Source of the DNA: Verrucomicrobiota bacterium
GTDB taxonomy: Bacteria > Verrucomicrobiota > Verrucomicrobiia > Limisphaerales > SIBE01
DNA: 48,575 bases
Assembly (NCBI GenBank): GCA_021733945.1
Contig: JAIPJX010000018.1
Location: forward strand, 1-48,575
Reading direction: 5' to 3'
The notes beneath the pieces were generated by a model that was given only the letters and a program-made list of their open reading frames with translations, was not told the DNA's origin and searched no databases. The translations under genes and the position numbers were made by a program. Below are positions 25,691 through 33,372 of the stretch, piece after piece (position 1 is the stretch's first letter; each line of letters starts with the position of its first letter).

Positions 25691-26707
25691 GTGGAACCAG
25701 CGATTGACACATTCGAAAGCGAGAAACAGACGGTGGAGCAGCTCATCGAGAGCCGGGCCAGGATCGATCAGGAACTCTCAAAGGTCATCGTGGGGCAGAA
25801 GGACGTGATCGAGAACCTGCTCATCGCCCTGTTCGCCGGTGGTCACTGCCTGATCACCGGGGCACCCGGTCTGGCCAAGACGCTTTTGATCAAGTCCATT
25901 GCCCAGATTTTTCACCTGAAATTCCAGCGCATCCAGTTCACGCCGGACCTGATGCCCGCCGACATCACGGGCACTGAGATTTTGCAGGAAGCCGACGGGG
26001 GGCGAAGGATGACGTTCATCCAGGGCCCGATCTTCGGCAACATGATTCTTGCGGATGAGATCAACCGCACACCGCCCAAGACCCAGGCGGCGCTTTTGGA
26101 GGCGATGCAGGAGCATCAGGTGACGGCTTCGGGCATCCGGCATCAGCTGCCGGAACCTTTCTTTGTGCTGGCCACGCAGAACCCGATTGAAATGGAAGGT
26201 ACCTACCCGCTTCCCGAAGCCCAGTTGGACCGGTTCATGTTCAACGTGGTGATTGATTACCTGCCCGAGGATGAAGAGGTGGAGGTCGTGACCCGCACCA
26301 CGATCAACCGTGCTGTGTCCATCCAGCCGTTCTTCACCGCCGAAGACGTGCTTCGGTTCCATCAGGTGGTGCGCAAGGTGCCGATCGCCGAAGAAATCGT
26401 CCGGTACGCCGTTCGCCTGACCGCCGCTTCCCGTCCCAAGCAAAAGGGATCCCCGGATTTTGTGAACGAATGGGTCAGCTGGGGTGCCGGGCTGCGTGCG
26501 GCGCAGTACATGGTCCTGGGTGCCAAGGCCAGGGCGCTCATCCAGGGGCGCTCCTTTGCGCGGTTGGAGGATATCCAGGCCCTGGCATGCGCCGCTCTCC
26601 GCCACCGGATCCTGATCAACTACCGGGCTGAAGCTGATGGGGTCACGGTTGAGAGTCTCATCGCCAAGCTGGTGGCTCTGGTGGATACCAGGCCAACCAA
26701 GGGCTGA
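25691..26707 (+). CDS. MoxR-family AAA+ ATPase
   Basis: A 338-aa cytoplasmic ATPase. Motifs are GAPGLAKT (Walker A), NMILADEINR (Walker B), LATQNPIEMEGTYPLPEAQLDRF (sensor 1 and arginine finger region) and a helical lid from ~230. MoxR proteins act as chaperones for assembly of metal- or VWA-containing complexes, and usually precede DUF58 and VWA genes. Those partners are missing here: a kinase remnant follows instead. The GTG start at 25691 has AAAGGAA eight to fourteen bases upstream. Confidence 0.92.
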   Translation: MEPAIDTFESEKQTVEQLIESRARIDQELSKVIVGQKDVIENLLIALFAGGHCLITGAPGLAKTLLIKSIAQIFHLKFQRIQFTPDLMPADITGTEILQEADGGRRMTFIQGPIFGNMILADEINRTPPKTQAALLEAMQEHQVTASGIRHQLPEPFFVLATQNPIEMEGTYPLPEAQLDRFMFNVVIDYLPEDEEVEVVTRTTINRAVSIQPFFTAEDVLRFHQVVRKVPIAEEIVRYAVRLTAASRPKQKGSPDFVNEWVSWGAGLRAAQYMVLGAKARALIQGRSFARLEDIQALACAALRHRILINYRAEADGVTVESLIAKLVALVDTRPTKG

Positions 26708-26732
26708 GGCCTTCTCGGAAGGCAGAACTCAG
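26704..26732 (+). terminator. Possible hairpin terminator after MoxR gene
   Basis: GCCTTC/GAAGGC (26709-26723) with a three-base loop, extended by CTGAG/CTCAG across a small bulge. The hairpin overlaps the stop codon and has no T-run, so termination is only a possibility. Confidence 0.35.
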
Positions 26733-26770
26733 GTGCCGGCTCATCGTGATGGCCATGGAGTCTTTGCCGT

Positions 26771-27094
26771 GTGACCGACGCTGTTCGAACGGCGCAGGGT
26801 TTTTGGGTTCCGATGGGCCGTCGGGTCGCCCGCAGCGATAGTGGAATTGGTGTGGGCCGCCCTTATTTCGTCAGGGAGTTGGTGCGCGGCGTCCGCATCA
26901 CCGACTACTGCGACCAGGCCAATCTCAGCACCAGGGAACGGCTCGACCTGTTCATCAAGGTCTGCCACACCATCCCAAACCCGGACATGACCGGGGCGCT
27001 TTATGGATGCTGGTGGATCAGGCCGAAATCCATCTGCGCGAGGCGAAGGCGCTGTTCCAAGCCAAAGTCATCCCGCTCCCCGAGCCGGACGCGG
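26771..27094 (+). pseudogene. Decayed Ser/Thr protein kinase fragment
   Basis: Positions 26855-26974 encode GRPYFVRELVRGVRITDYCD and continue to LFIKVCHTI. This is the N-lobe to hinge stretch of the bacterial eukaryotic-like kinases common in Planctomycetes and Verrucomicrobia, which normally continues with the catalytic loop HRDIKPSN. Here the match ends abruptly and no catalytic loop, DFG or Walker-like sequence follows. A second short frame (27006-27094, MLVDQAEIHLREAK...) reads like the tail of another helical protein. No intact gene can be made from the region, so it is a remnant, probably of a deletion. Confidence 0.65.
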
Positions 27095-27219
27095 AGTGAA
27101 ACCGGCGCAACGCGCTTGACCCCTTTCAAGCATGCCCGTACGGTGCGGGAAGCGGATCTGAAGAGGTCAGGGTTGTCCGGGGAGGTCCTCGGGAGTGGTT
27201 TCTTCATTTTGCAGTTGGC

Positions 27220-28593
27220 ATGTCAATCCTCACACGATCCTTTTTGAGCTCGCGGTTTTGTTCCATCGGGATCATCGCCGGACTGGCTGCGTGCCTGGGT
27301 GTTCTGGGCTACAGCTACGCGTTGAACAGCGTCCTGTTCTTTTACGACGGGCTGGTGGGAGCGGTTGCGGTGCTGTGGCTGGGCAAGCTGCGGTGGCGCG
27401 CAAACGTGCTCGTTCAGATGGTGGCGAACACCGGGATCCTGTTCGCATTGCTCCTGCCTGTGGCGGATGCGTTGCTGGTATTTCTGCAGAACCGTGCGAA
27501 GAGTCGGATTCGTCCGGCATTGGTCTCCGAACGGGTTTTTTCCTATGAAGTGGCCCGTGGCAACCCGGCGCAATTCGCGGTGTGGTGGAACCGGTTTTTG
27601 CTGGAATGGGACAGTTTGAGCCATGAGATCGTGGAGAAATCTCCGGATCGTCGGTTGCCCTACCGGTTGAAACCGGGGAGCACGGGGCATTTTTTCGAGA
27701 GCAAAATCAAGATCAACAGCCTTGGCTTCCGGGATCAGGAGTTTAGTCCGGAGAAGGGGGATCCGTTCCGGATCGTGGCGCTCGGGGAATCGACAACCAT
27801 GGGGCTCACCCTGTTGGCGGATGATCGGCCCTGGCCGGATCTTCTGGAGGAGTGGTTGAACCGGGACGTGGGAGGGAAACGCCGGGTCCAGGTCATCAAC
27901 GCGGGTGTGGCCGGGTACAGTCTTCGCGACAGCCTGGTGCAGCTCCGAACGCAGATCCTGCCCCTCAAGCCGGATCTGATTGTTTCGTATCACGGATACA
28001 ACGGGTTTCATTTTTTGGACGACACACTTGCCCCTGAGGAACGGTGGGACTTGAACGCGGAACCTCCAGCGGTCCCCAGGAGGCCGCTGGCCCTGCTGGC
28101 TCAGGCCGAATACCGGATGCGCCTGATCGCGTTCCGAAGCCGACATTCCCACCGGAACCTTTCAGTCGAGTTGTTTGAGCATCGGAAGGAGCGCCTGGAG
28201 AGCTCGGAGTACACCAGGCTTTTTGCTGAATTGATCGACATTACCCGTTCCGAGGGGATCCCGCTGGTGGTCCTGGGGTTTAACATGGCGGTCAATGAAG
28301 AGAGTCCCTCGGAGGTGATGGATTTTTATCGGGGCGGGTTTCCCGACGTGAAGTACAGGGTGCAGGCCAACCGGTTGCAGGATGTGCTGCTCCGCCGATT
28401 AAGCGGGAGAACGTCCAAAGTAACGTATGTGGACACTTCGGAAGGATTGGACGGGCATCCGGAAAATTTCTACGATCTGGTGCATCTGACGAGGATTGGC
28501 AAGCAGCGGCTCGCCGGAAAAGTGTTGAAGGTGGTGTCCCGGATGCTGCGAGAGGATGGCGCCTTCGGCGCTGGCGGCTCGTCCGGCCTTTAG
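27220..28593 (+). CDS. Membrane protein with SGNH/GDSL-like hydrolase domain
   Basis: A 457-aa protein with three N-terminal membrane spans (about residues 15-36, 38-54 and 62-90) and an extracytoplasmic SGNH-like domain. The catalytic blocks are ALGESTTMG (Ser191), NAGVAGYS, YHGYNGFHF (Asn) and FYDLVHLTRIGKQRLA (Asp and His). Anchored SGNH proteins of this kind often act on acyl groups of cell-surface polysaccharides, but the substrate cannot be read from sequence. It is the first gene in a plus-strand run with a 43-aa membrane peptide and a TIGR04073 lipoprotein. Confidence 0.75.
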   Translation: MSILTRSFLSSRFCSIGIIAGLAACLGVLGYSYALNSVLFFYDGLVGAVAVLWLGKLRWRANVLVQMVANTGILFALLLPVADALLVFLQNRAKSRIRPALVSERVFSYEVARGNPAQFAVWWNRFLLEWDSLSHEIVEKSPDRRLPYRLKPGSTGHFFESKIKINSLGFRDQEFSPEKGDPFRIVALGESTTMGLTLLADDRPWPDLLEEWLNRDVGGKRRVQVINAGVAGYSLRDSLVQLRTQILPLKPDLIVSYHGYNGFHFLDDTLAPEERWDLNAEPPAVPRRPLALLAQAEYRMRLIAFRSRHSHRNLSVELFEHRKERLESSEYTRLFAELIDITRSEGIPLVVLGFNMAVNEESPSEVMDFYRGGFPDVKYRVQANRLQDVLLRRLSGRTSKVTYVDTSEGLDGHPENFYDLVHLTRIGKQRLAGKVLKVVSRMLREDGAFGAGGSSGL

Positions 28594-28662
28594 AAGATAC
28601 TACGTTCCAGGGTGAATCCTGGCTTTACAATCCTGTCCGGCGCGCTAAAGCTAGGAGCACGT

Positions 28663-28794
28663 ATGGATGCAAATTTGATGGGTTTGATCGTTGTGCCAAT
28701 CGGAGTTTTTCTCTGTTTCGGTCCGGCGTTGCTGGTTTGGCTGCGTGAAGAGCTGGCGAGCGAAGGCCCCGACGGAAAGAAAAAAATCCCCTAG
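28663..28794 (+). CDS. 43-aa single-span membrane peptide
   Basis: A short gene with a good ribosome binding site (AGGAG six bases before the ATG). The peptide has one hydrophobic helix (about residues 6-27, LIVVPIGVFLCFGPALLVWL) and a charged C-terminal tail ending KKKIP, so the positive end probably stays in the cytoplasm. No family is recognised. It lies between the SGNH-like gene and the exosortase-associated lipoprotein gene. Confidence 0.55.
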   Translation: MDANLMGLIVVPIGVFLCFGPALLVWLREELASEGPDGKKKIP

Positions 28795-28873
28795 AGTGGA
28801 TTCTCCGCCCCGGAGAATTCACGCTTTACATGCGGTAAACACCCGGTAACGTACCACGAAACGAAAAGAACTT

Positions 28874-29302
28874 ATGCGCACGTTTTCTCTTTTAGCATTG
28901 CTCACTGTTGTGGCTCTATTTTCCGCGGGTTGCGCGGGTCCCGAGAAGAAACTGGGTCGAGGCATGTTGAACCTGACCGAGTTTGCCCGCATGGGCGAGA
29001 TCCGGCGCAGCATGGAACAGACCTCTCTCTGGGACGAGCCCCAGACCACCTTCACGACCGGCTTTATCAAGGGATTCAACAAGAGCGTGGCCCGCACCGC
29101 CGTTGGAATCTATGAGGTCGTCACGTTCCCAATCCCGAGCTATGATCCGGTCATCCAGCCGGAGTATCCCGTGTTTCCTGACAGCTACAAGCCGAAGTTG
29201 ATCGAAGACCCGATGTTCGGACCGGACGGCGCGCTGGGTTTCAGCGGCGGCGATGTGGCACCGATGCTTCCCGGAAGCCGATTCCGCATTTTCGATTATT
29301 AG
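28874..29302 (+). CDS. Exosortase system-associated lipoprotein, TIGR04073 type
   Basis: A 142-aa lipoprotein: a signal peptide ending in the lipobox FSAGC (Cys20), then KKLGRGMLNLTEFARMGEI, TTGFIKGFNKSVARTAVGIYEVVTFP and a short Pro-rich tail. The K-L-x-R-G-x-x-N pattern and the G-x-x-x-G-x-x-x-x-x-x-R-x-x-x-G-x-Y-E-x-x-T-F-P pattern match the TIGR04073 family, which co-occurs with exosortases but has no known function. It lies about 18 kb from the exosortase operon. The leader contains TTTACATGCGGTAAA, a small palindrome, which may be regulatory. A strong terminator follows. Confidence 0.8.
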   Translation: MRTFSLLALLTVVALFSAGCAGPEKKLGRGMLNLTEFARMGEIRRSMEQTSLWDEPQTTFTTGFIKGFNKSVARTAVGIYEVVTFPIPSYDPVIQPEYPVFPDSYKPKLIEDPMFGPDGALGFSGGDVAPMLPGSRFRIFDY

Positions 29303-29322
29303 TCGATCCTTTCTTCAAGAGC

Positions 29323-29354
29323 GCCAACACCTGTGTGTTGGCCTTTTTTTTTTT
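29323..29354 (+). terminator. Strong rho-independent terminator immediately before ispE
   Basis: GCCAACAC (29323-29330) and GTGTTGGC (29335-29342) form a perfect 8-bp stem with a 4-base loop, followed by C and eleven T (29344-29354). It ends the TIGR04073 transcript. The ispE ATG lies at 29359, four bases after the T-run. Confidence 0.9.
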
Positions 29355-29358
29355 ATCC

Positions 29359-30234
29359 ATGCGGATCGTCCGGAAATCCCCCTGCAAGGTCAACTTGCTC
29401 CTGAATATTCTGGGTCGGCGACCGGACGGTTTTCATGAGCTGGAAACGCTCATGCTGCCGATCCCGGTGTGCGACACCCTCGAGGTCGAACGTTGCGAGG
29501 ATCCCGGCATCGCCTTGACCTGCTCCCATCCATCGCTGCCGACCGATTCCGGCAACCTGGTCTTTCGAGCGGCGGAGCGGTTCCTGGCCGTTTTAGGTTC
29601 GGATGTCGGGCTGCGGATTCACCTGGAGAAAAAAATCCCGCTGGCCGCCGGATTGGGCGGAGGCAGTGGAAACGCCGCGAACGTGCTCCTCGCCCTGAAC
29701 GAGTTATTTGGGAATCCGCTGGAACCGGGTGTGGTTTCTTCCATTTCTGCCGAACTCGGTTCCGATATTCCTTTCTTCCTGCAGACGGGCCCCGCGCTGG
29801 CCACGGGACGTGGCGAACAGATCGAGGTCCTGGAACCGTTTGACTCTCTCGCGGGCCATTCCGTTCTTCTGATTCACCCCGGGTTTGGTGTGTCCACCGC
29901 GTGGGCCTACGCCCAACTCGCCAAGTCCCCGGAACTGCTCAATGGCGCGCCCGGTCGTGCGAGGTCGCTCATCGAACGCCTGCGCAACGAGGATCTCCAA
30001 ACTGCGGCTTCCGGGTTTTACAATTCGCTCGAATCGCCGGTCCTCCGCAAATACCCCGTGCTTGCCGAATACCAGCAGTTTCTCCGCGCGAGATTCGCCG
30101 CGGCGGTTCTGATGTCGGGCAGCGGTTCCAGCACCTTCGCTGTTTTTCCAAATGAATCGATCGCTCGCGGTGCGGAGGAGGAATTTGTGGAACAATTCGG
30201 ACGCGCCTGCTGGACGGCTGTCGTCCCGCTGTAG
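29359..30234 (+). CDS. ispE: 4-diphosphocytidyl-2-C-methyl-D-erythritol kinase
   Basis: A 291-aa GHMP kinase of the MEP isoprenoid pathway; it phosphorylates the 2-hydroxyl of CDP-methylerythritol in the cytoplasm. Motifs are CKVNLLLNILGRRPDGFHEL with Lys10, the glycine-rich PLAAGLGGGSGNAA loop, the SDIPFF Asp and the C-terminal MSGSGSSTFAVF. Length is normal for the family. The ATG at 29359 gives the usual MRIVRKSPCKVN start; an in-frame TTG at 29335 would lie within the terminator stem. No ribosome binding site is visible because the T-run occupies its place. Confidence 0.93.
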   Translation: MRIVRKSPCKVNLLLNILGRRPDGFHELETLMLPIPVCDTLEVERCEDPGIALTCSHPSLPTDSGNLVFRAAERFLAVLGSDVGLRIHLEKKIPLAAGLGGGSGNAANVLLALNELFGNPLEPGVVSSISAELGSDIPFFLQTGPALATGRGEQIEVLEPFDSLAGHSVLLIHPGFGVSTAWAYAQLAKSPELLNGAPGRARSLIERLRNEDLQTAASGFYNSLESPVLRKYPVLAEYQQFLRARFAAAVLMSGSGSSTFAVFPNESIARGAEEEFVEQFGRACWTAVVPL

Positions 30235-30284
30235 GATCCCGAAGGAACCCGACGGAGGCGGGGGGCTGGGCCTGTCGGTCTGAG

Positions 30285-30304
30285 GGTTGTGTTTGAAAAC
30301 AACC
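30285..30304. terminator. Weak hairpin between convergent ispE and lysR
   Basis: GGTTGT (30285-30290) and ACAACC (30299-30304) pair with a short A/T-rich inner part. It lies directly before the lysR stop codon. It may serve as a weak terminator for ispE. Confidence 0.3.
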
Positions 30305-30306
30305 GT

Positions 30307-31236
30307 TCAGGTTGCGGGCAACGGTTCCTGAAAAAGGCGGGTTGCCGTGACCTCACGGCACAGCTTGATGAAGGTCTCCTGCTGCAGATCCAGCGTCCTG
30401 CCTTTTACAAACAGAATCCCCCATTGCCGTCGGAGCTTCCGGCGGCCCAGGGCGCGTGCCGTGAGCGTGCCGTCGCGGATCTCTTGCCGTGCGATCCAGG
30501 GTGCCAGGATGCTGACACCCAGGCCGAGTTTGACCAGTTCCTTGATGGCCTCCATGCTTCCGAGTTCGATGACGGTGTTCAGGACCATGCCTCCCCTTCG
30601 GAAGTATTGTTCCACCTGCTTGTGCATGTAGCTCGACCGGCTGTACAACACGTAATTCTGCGTCGGAATCTCAGCCCTGGGAATGGACGGATGGTTGGCC
30701 CAGGGATGGAGCGGGGAGAGGATGAACATCAGCTCGTCTGTGAACAGGGAGAGAAATTCGAAATCTGTGTGATGGCTTGGTTCCAGGCAAACCGCCAGAT
30801 CAATCTTCCCATTTCGCAAATGGGTCATTGCCTGTTCGACATCGCACGGCTGAATGGCGATCAGGCTTTTGGGATAACTTTCCTGAAAATCCCCCAGCAC
30901 TGCGGGAAGGATATATTGGCAGGCTGCCGTGCTGGCCCCGACCCTGAGGCGGCTGCGTCCCCACTTCCCCAGGTTCGTGAGGGAGTCCCGTGCGGAATCC
31001 ATTTCACTCAGAATCTTCTCCGCATGATGAAGCAGTTGTTCTCCCGCCAGGGTGAGCACCATTTTTTTGCCCAGCCTGTCAAAAATGCGACAACTCACGG
31101 ATGTTTCCAGCGCTTTGATGGCATGGCTGACGGCGGACTGTGTGAGGGACAATTCCTTGGCTGCAGCGGTAAAGCTGCCCGATCTGGAAATACTCACAAA
31201 CGCGTTGAGCTGCCTGCTGTCAATCGGGTCATTCAT
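30307..31236 (-). CDS. LysR-family transcriptional regulator
   Basis: A 309-aa regulator. The winged helix-turn-helix occupies residues ~5-64 (LNAFVSISRSGSFTAAAKEL then SQSAVSHAIKALE-like and IFDRLGKKMVLT), followed by the two-lobed effector domain to the end. It is divergent from the nitrate operon, 712 bases away, and is the natural regulator of it; LysR proteins of the NtcB, Nac and CysB kinds do this elsewhere. The effector is unknown. I chose the ATG at 31236; an in-frame ATG two codons earlier (31242) is equally possible. An apparent longer frame upstream runs through repeat sequence and is not part of the gene. Confidence 0.88.
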   Translation of the reverse strand: MNDPIDSRQLNAFVSISRSGSFTAAAKELSLTQSAVSHAIKALETSVSCRIFDRLGKKMVLTLAGEQLLHHAEKILSEMDSARDSLTNLGKWGRSRLRVGASTAACQYILPAVLGDFQESYPKSLIAIQPCDVEQAMTHLRNGKIDLAVCLEPSHHTDFEFLSLFTDELMFILSPLHPWANHPSIPRAEIPTQNYVLYSRSSYMHKQVEQYFRRGGMVLNTVIELGSMEAIKELVKLGLGVSILAPWIARQEIRDGTLTARALGRRKLRRQWGILFVKGRTLDLQQETFIKLCREVTATRLFQEPLPAT

Positions 31237-31314
31237 CGCCATCGCCTGTAGCAATCGCCGCGCCATCGCCTTGGAAAGAGGTCCGTGGGCGCGTCCCGAA
31301 AATCGCGGAGCGTC

Positions 31315-31521
31315 ATGGAGTGCGTGCGGCAGAGCGGTCCGTGTGGAACAGGGTGGAGTCTGGAGCAGGGTGGAGTCTGGAGCAGGGTGGAGTCTGGAGC
31401 AGGGTGGAGTCGGTCGCGCTGCGACCGACAGGTGCCGCGTCCATCGGTGCAACGAGGTGGGTTTGCCTCTTGGGGCAGGACCAAAGCGGCGTCGACGCTG
31501 CGCTCTGCCGCGCGCACTCCA
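31315..31521. mobile_element. MITE-like element with 21-bp inverted ends
   Basis: The left end reads TGGAGTGCGTGCGGCAGAGC (31315-31334, then G) and the right end 31501-31521 is its inverse with one mismatch in 21. Inside lie four 17-bp tandem copies (TGGAGCAGGGTGGAGTC, 31344-31411) and a perfect 8-bp hairpin (31410-31428). The last 43 bases match 156-198 at the other end of the window (40 of 43). It encodes no protein, so any movement would need an enzyme from elsewhere. No target duplication is evident. Confidence 0.55.
31344..31411. repeat. Four tandem 17-bp repeats
   Basis: TGGAGCAGGGTGGAGTC occurs at 31361, 31378 and 31395 exactly, and at 31344 with one change (A for G). The block is directly followed by the hairpin TCGGTCGC-GCT-GCGACCGA. 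Confidence 0.95.
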
Positions 31522-31766
31522 AAGAGCGATCGCTTTTTCCGACGCCTTGACTTGGAATCCACCCCAATTGCAGGTTCGGACCACCCCTTCCTTTTTTGTC
31601 AGCCTGTCAAAAATACAACAGCGAAGAATCGGTTTCGAACGAAGGCGGACGCAATCCTGCAGCCGCCATGCAAGGGAACATGAGCCGAATTCCAAGGGGA
31701 AACCGGGTGATCCAGGGGCGACCCCCTCCCGGGCGAAGGCCTGCAGGACACTGGATTCGATGATGT

Positions 31767-31781
31767 ATGAATGGTTTTCAT
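31767..31781. promoter_or_regulatory. Candidate LysR-type operator
   Basis: ATGAATGGTTTTCAT has 5-base inverted arms around five bases, with the T-N11-A form of LysR recognition boxes. It lies about 170 bases before the nrtA start in the region shared with the lysR gene. Confidence 0.35.
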
Positions 31782-31831
31782 TGCAAACATCAAATCTATG
31801 CGTGATGTCGATCGTGTTGTCGCGGGCTGGA

Positions 31832-31847
31832 TGGCACGCCGGGAGCT
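31832..31847 (+). promoter_or_regulatory. Candidate sigma-54 promoter of the nitrate operon
   Basis: TGGCACGCCGGGAGCT has a perfect -24 block (TGGCACG) and GG-N10-GC spacing; the -12 block is GAGC rather than TTGC. It lies about 100 bases upstream of the nrtA start. Nitrogen genes are often RpoN-dependent, but the weak -12 part keeps this tentative. Confidence 0.3.
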
Positions 31848-31948
31848 TGAGGATGGATTGGCTGGTGGCTGGACGAACGCCCTGTCCGCAGATCGGGTGC
31901 GCCGGCTTTGAACGGACTTGAAATTGAAACCCTCACGGGATTGAAAAA

Positions 31949-33337
31949 ATGAATCAGACTACATCGGACATATCATCCACTACGGATCGATCGCACTGCC
32001 GCCCGTTTCTTGGGCGGGTGATCGGCGTCATCGGCACGGCGGCCCTGGTTTTCGCGCTCACGTTTGGGGCGAGAGCGGATGACGCCCCGGAGAAACTCGA
32101 GCTCACGCTGGGATTCATCAAGCTGACGGACTGTGCGCCGCTGGTGATCGCGAAGGAGCTGAGGTATTTCGAGGATGAGTTTCTGACTGTGACCCTGGAG
32201 GCCCAGGCCAACTGGAAAATCCTGCTCGACCGTGTGATCAGCGGCGAACTGGACGGCGCGCACATGCTGGCCGGGCAACCGCTCGCGGCAACGATCGGGT
32301 TTGGAACCAAGGCACACATTGTCACCGGGTTCAGCATGGATCTCAATGGCAATGGCATCACGCTTTCCAACGACGTGTGGAAGGAAATGCAGAAGCTGAC
32401 GCCGTCGCTGAACACGCTGCATGTTCCGCGACCTGTGAAGGCGGACCTGCTCAAGCCGGTGGTGGATCGCCTGAAACGGGCCGGTACACCGATGCGAATG
32501 GGCATGGTGTTTCCTGTGAGCACGCATAACTACGAATTGCGTTATTGGCTGGCTGCCGGAGGCATCAATCCCGGGTATTACACCGAGAGTGACATCAACG
32601 GAAACACGGACGCCGATGTGTTGTTGTCAGTGACGCCGCCGCCGCAGATGCCGGCGACGCTTGCGCAGGGCACGATTCAGGGTTACTGCGTCGGAGAACC
32701 GTGGAATCAGCAGGCTGTTTTTAAAGGGATCGGGGTTCCTGTCATCACCGATTACGAGATTTGGAAGAACAATCCGGAAAAGGTGTTTGGTGTGACCCGG
32801 CAATGGGCTGACGCGAATCCAAACACGCACACCGCTCTGATCAAGGCCCTGATCCGTGCCGCGCAATGGCTGGATGCCAGTCCGGAGAACCGGAAAAAGG
32901 CATGTGGAATTCTTTCACGCCCGGAATATGTGGGGGCGGACTACGCGGTCATCGCCAACAGCATGACCGGCAGTTTCGAGTATCAAAAGGGAGAGAAACT
33001 CGATCTGCCTGATTTCAACATTTTCTTCCGGCATTTCGCCACCTACCCGTTCTACAGTGATGCCGTCTGGTACCTGTCCCAGATGCGCCGGTGGGGCCAG
33101 ATCGCCGAAGCCAAACCGGACGAATGGTACCGCAAGACCGCGGAGTCGGTCTACCGACCAGACCTTTACCTGAAGGCGGCCAAGGCTCTCGTCAAGGAGG
33201 GCAACCTCTCCGTCAAGGATCTTCCCCGGACGGACGGATACAAACCCGAGGACAACGGCTTCATCGACGGCATTGGATTCGACGGACGCAAACCGAACGA
33301 CTACCTGCGCAAATTCCCGCTCGGGCGCAAAGACTGA
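31949..33337 (+). CDS. nrtA: Nitrate/nitrite ABC transporter substrate-binding protein
   Basis: A 462-aa periplasmic binding protein of the NrtA/CmpA family, exported by a Sec signal peptide (about residues 22-44, cut near ARADD). Conserved blocks include [31 protein letters not shown], the [21 protein letters not shown] segment, [27 protein letters not shown] and the C-terminal [11 protein letters not shown]. The protein lacks a lipobox, unlike cyanobacterial NrtA. It is the first gene of the nitrate operon, 35 bases before nrtB. Confidence 0.92.
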   Translation: MNQTTSDISSTTDRSHCRPFLGRVIGVIGTAALVFALTFGARADDAPEKLELTLGFIKLTDCAPLVIAKELRYFEDEFLTVTLEAQANWKILLDRVISGELDGAHMLAGQPLAATIGFGTKAHIVTGFSMDLNGNGITLSNDVWKEMQKLTPSLNTLHVPRPVKADLLKPVVDRLKRAGTPMRMGMVFPVSTHNYELRYWLAAGGINPGYYTESDINGNTDADVLLSVTPPPQMPATLAQGTIQGYCVGEPWNQQAVFKGIGVPVITDYEIWKNNPEKVFGVTRQWADANPNTHTALIKALIRAAQWLDASPENRKKACGILSRPEYVGADYAVIANSMTGSFEYQKGEKLDLPDFNIFFRHFATYPFYSDAVWYLSQMRRWGQIAEAKPDEWYRKTAESVYRPDLYLKAAKALVKEGNLSVKDLPRTDGYKPEDNGFIDGIGFDGRKPNDYLRKFPLGRKD

Positions 33338-33372
33338 GAGCCCGGAGCGCCTCCATTCATCCCGCACGGACC

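Larger units (their letters stand above)
31237..31948. other. lysR-nrtA intergenic region
   Basis: A 712-base gap without a gene. It holds a MITE-like element (31315-31521), a candidate LysR operator (31767-31781) and a sigma-54-like element (31832-31847). The segment 31588-31618 resembles 31062-31092 inside lysR and encodes IFDRLTKKE on the minus strand, as if part of the recognition-helix region had been copied. Confidence 0.6.

Noticed and set aside
27106..27219. Gene between the kinase remnant and the SGNH-like gene
   Set aside because: Only short frames without motifs; probably promoter and debris.
28798..28820. Hairpin GGATTCTCC/GGAGAATTC as terminator
   Set aside because: One mismatch, short loop and no T-run; too weak to call, though it lies between two genes.
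30307..31695. N-terminally extended LysR protein of 462 aa
   Set aside because: The extra residues translate tandem repeats and the MITE-like element; the LysR helix-turn-helix starts right after the ATG at 31236.
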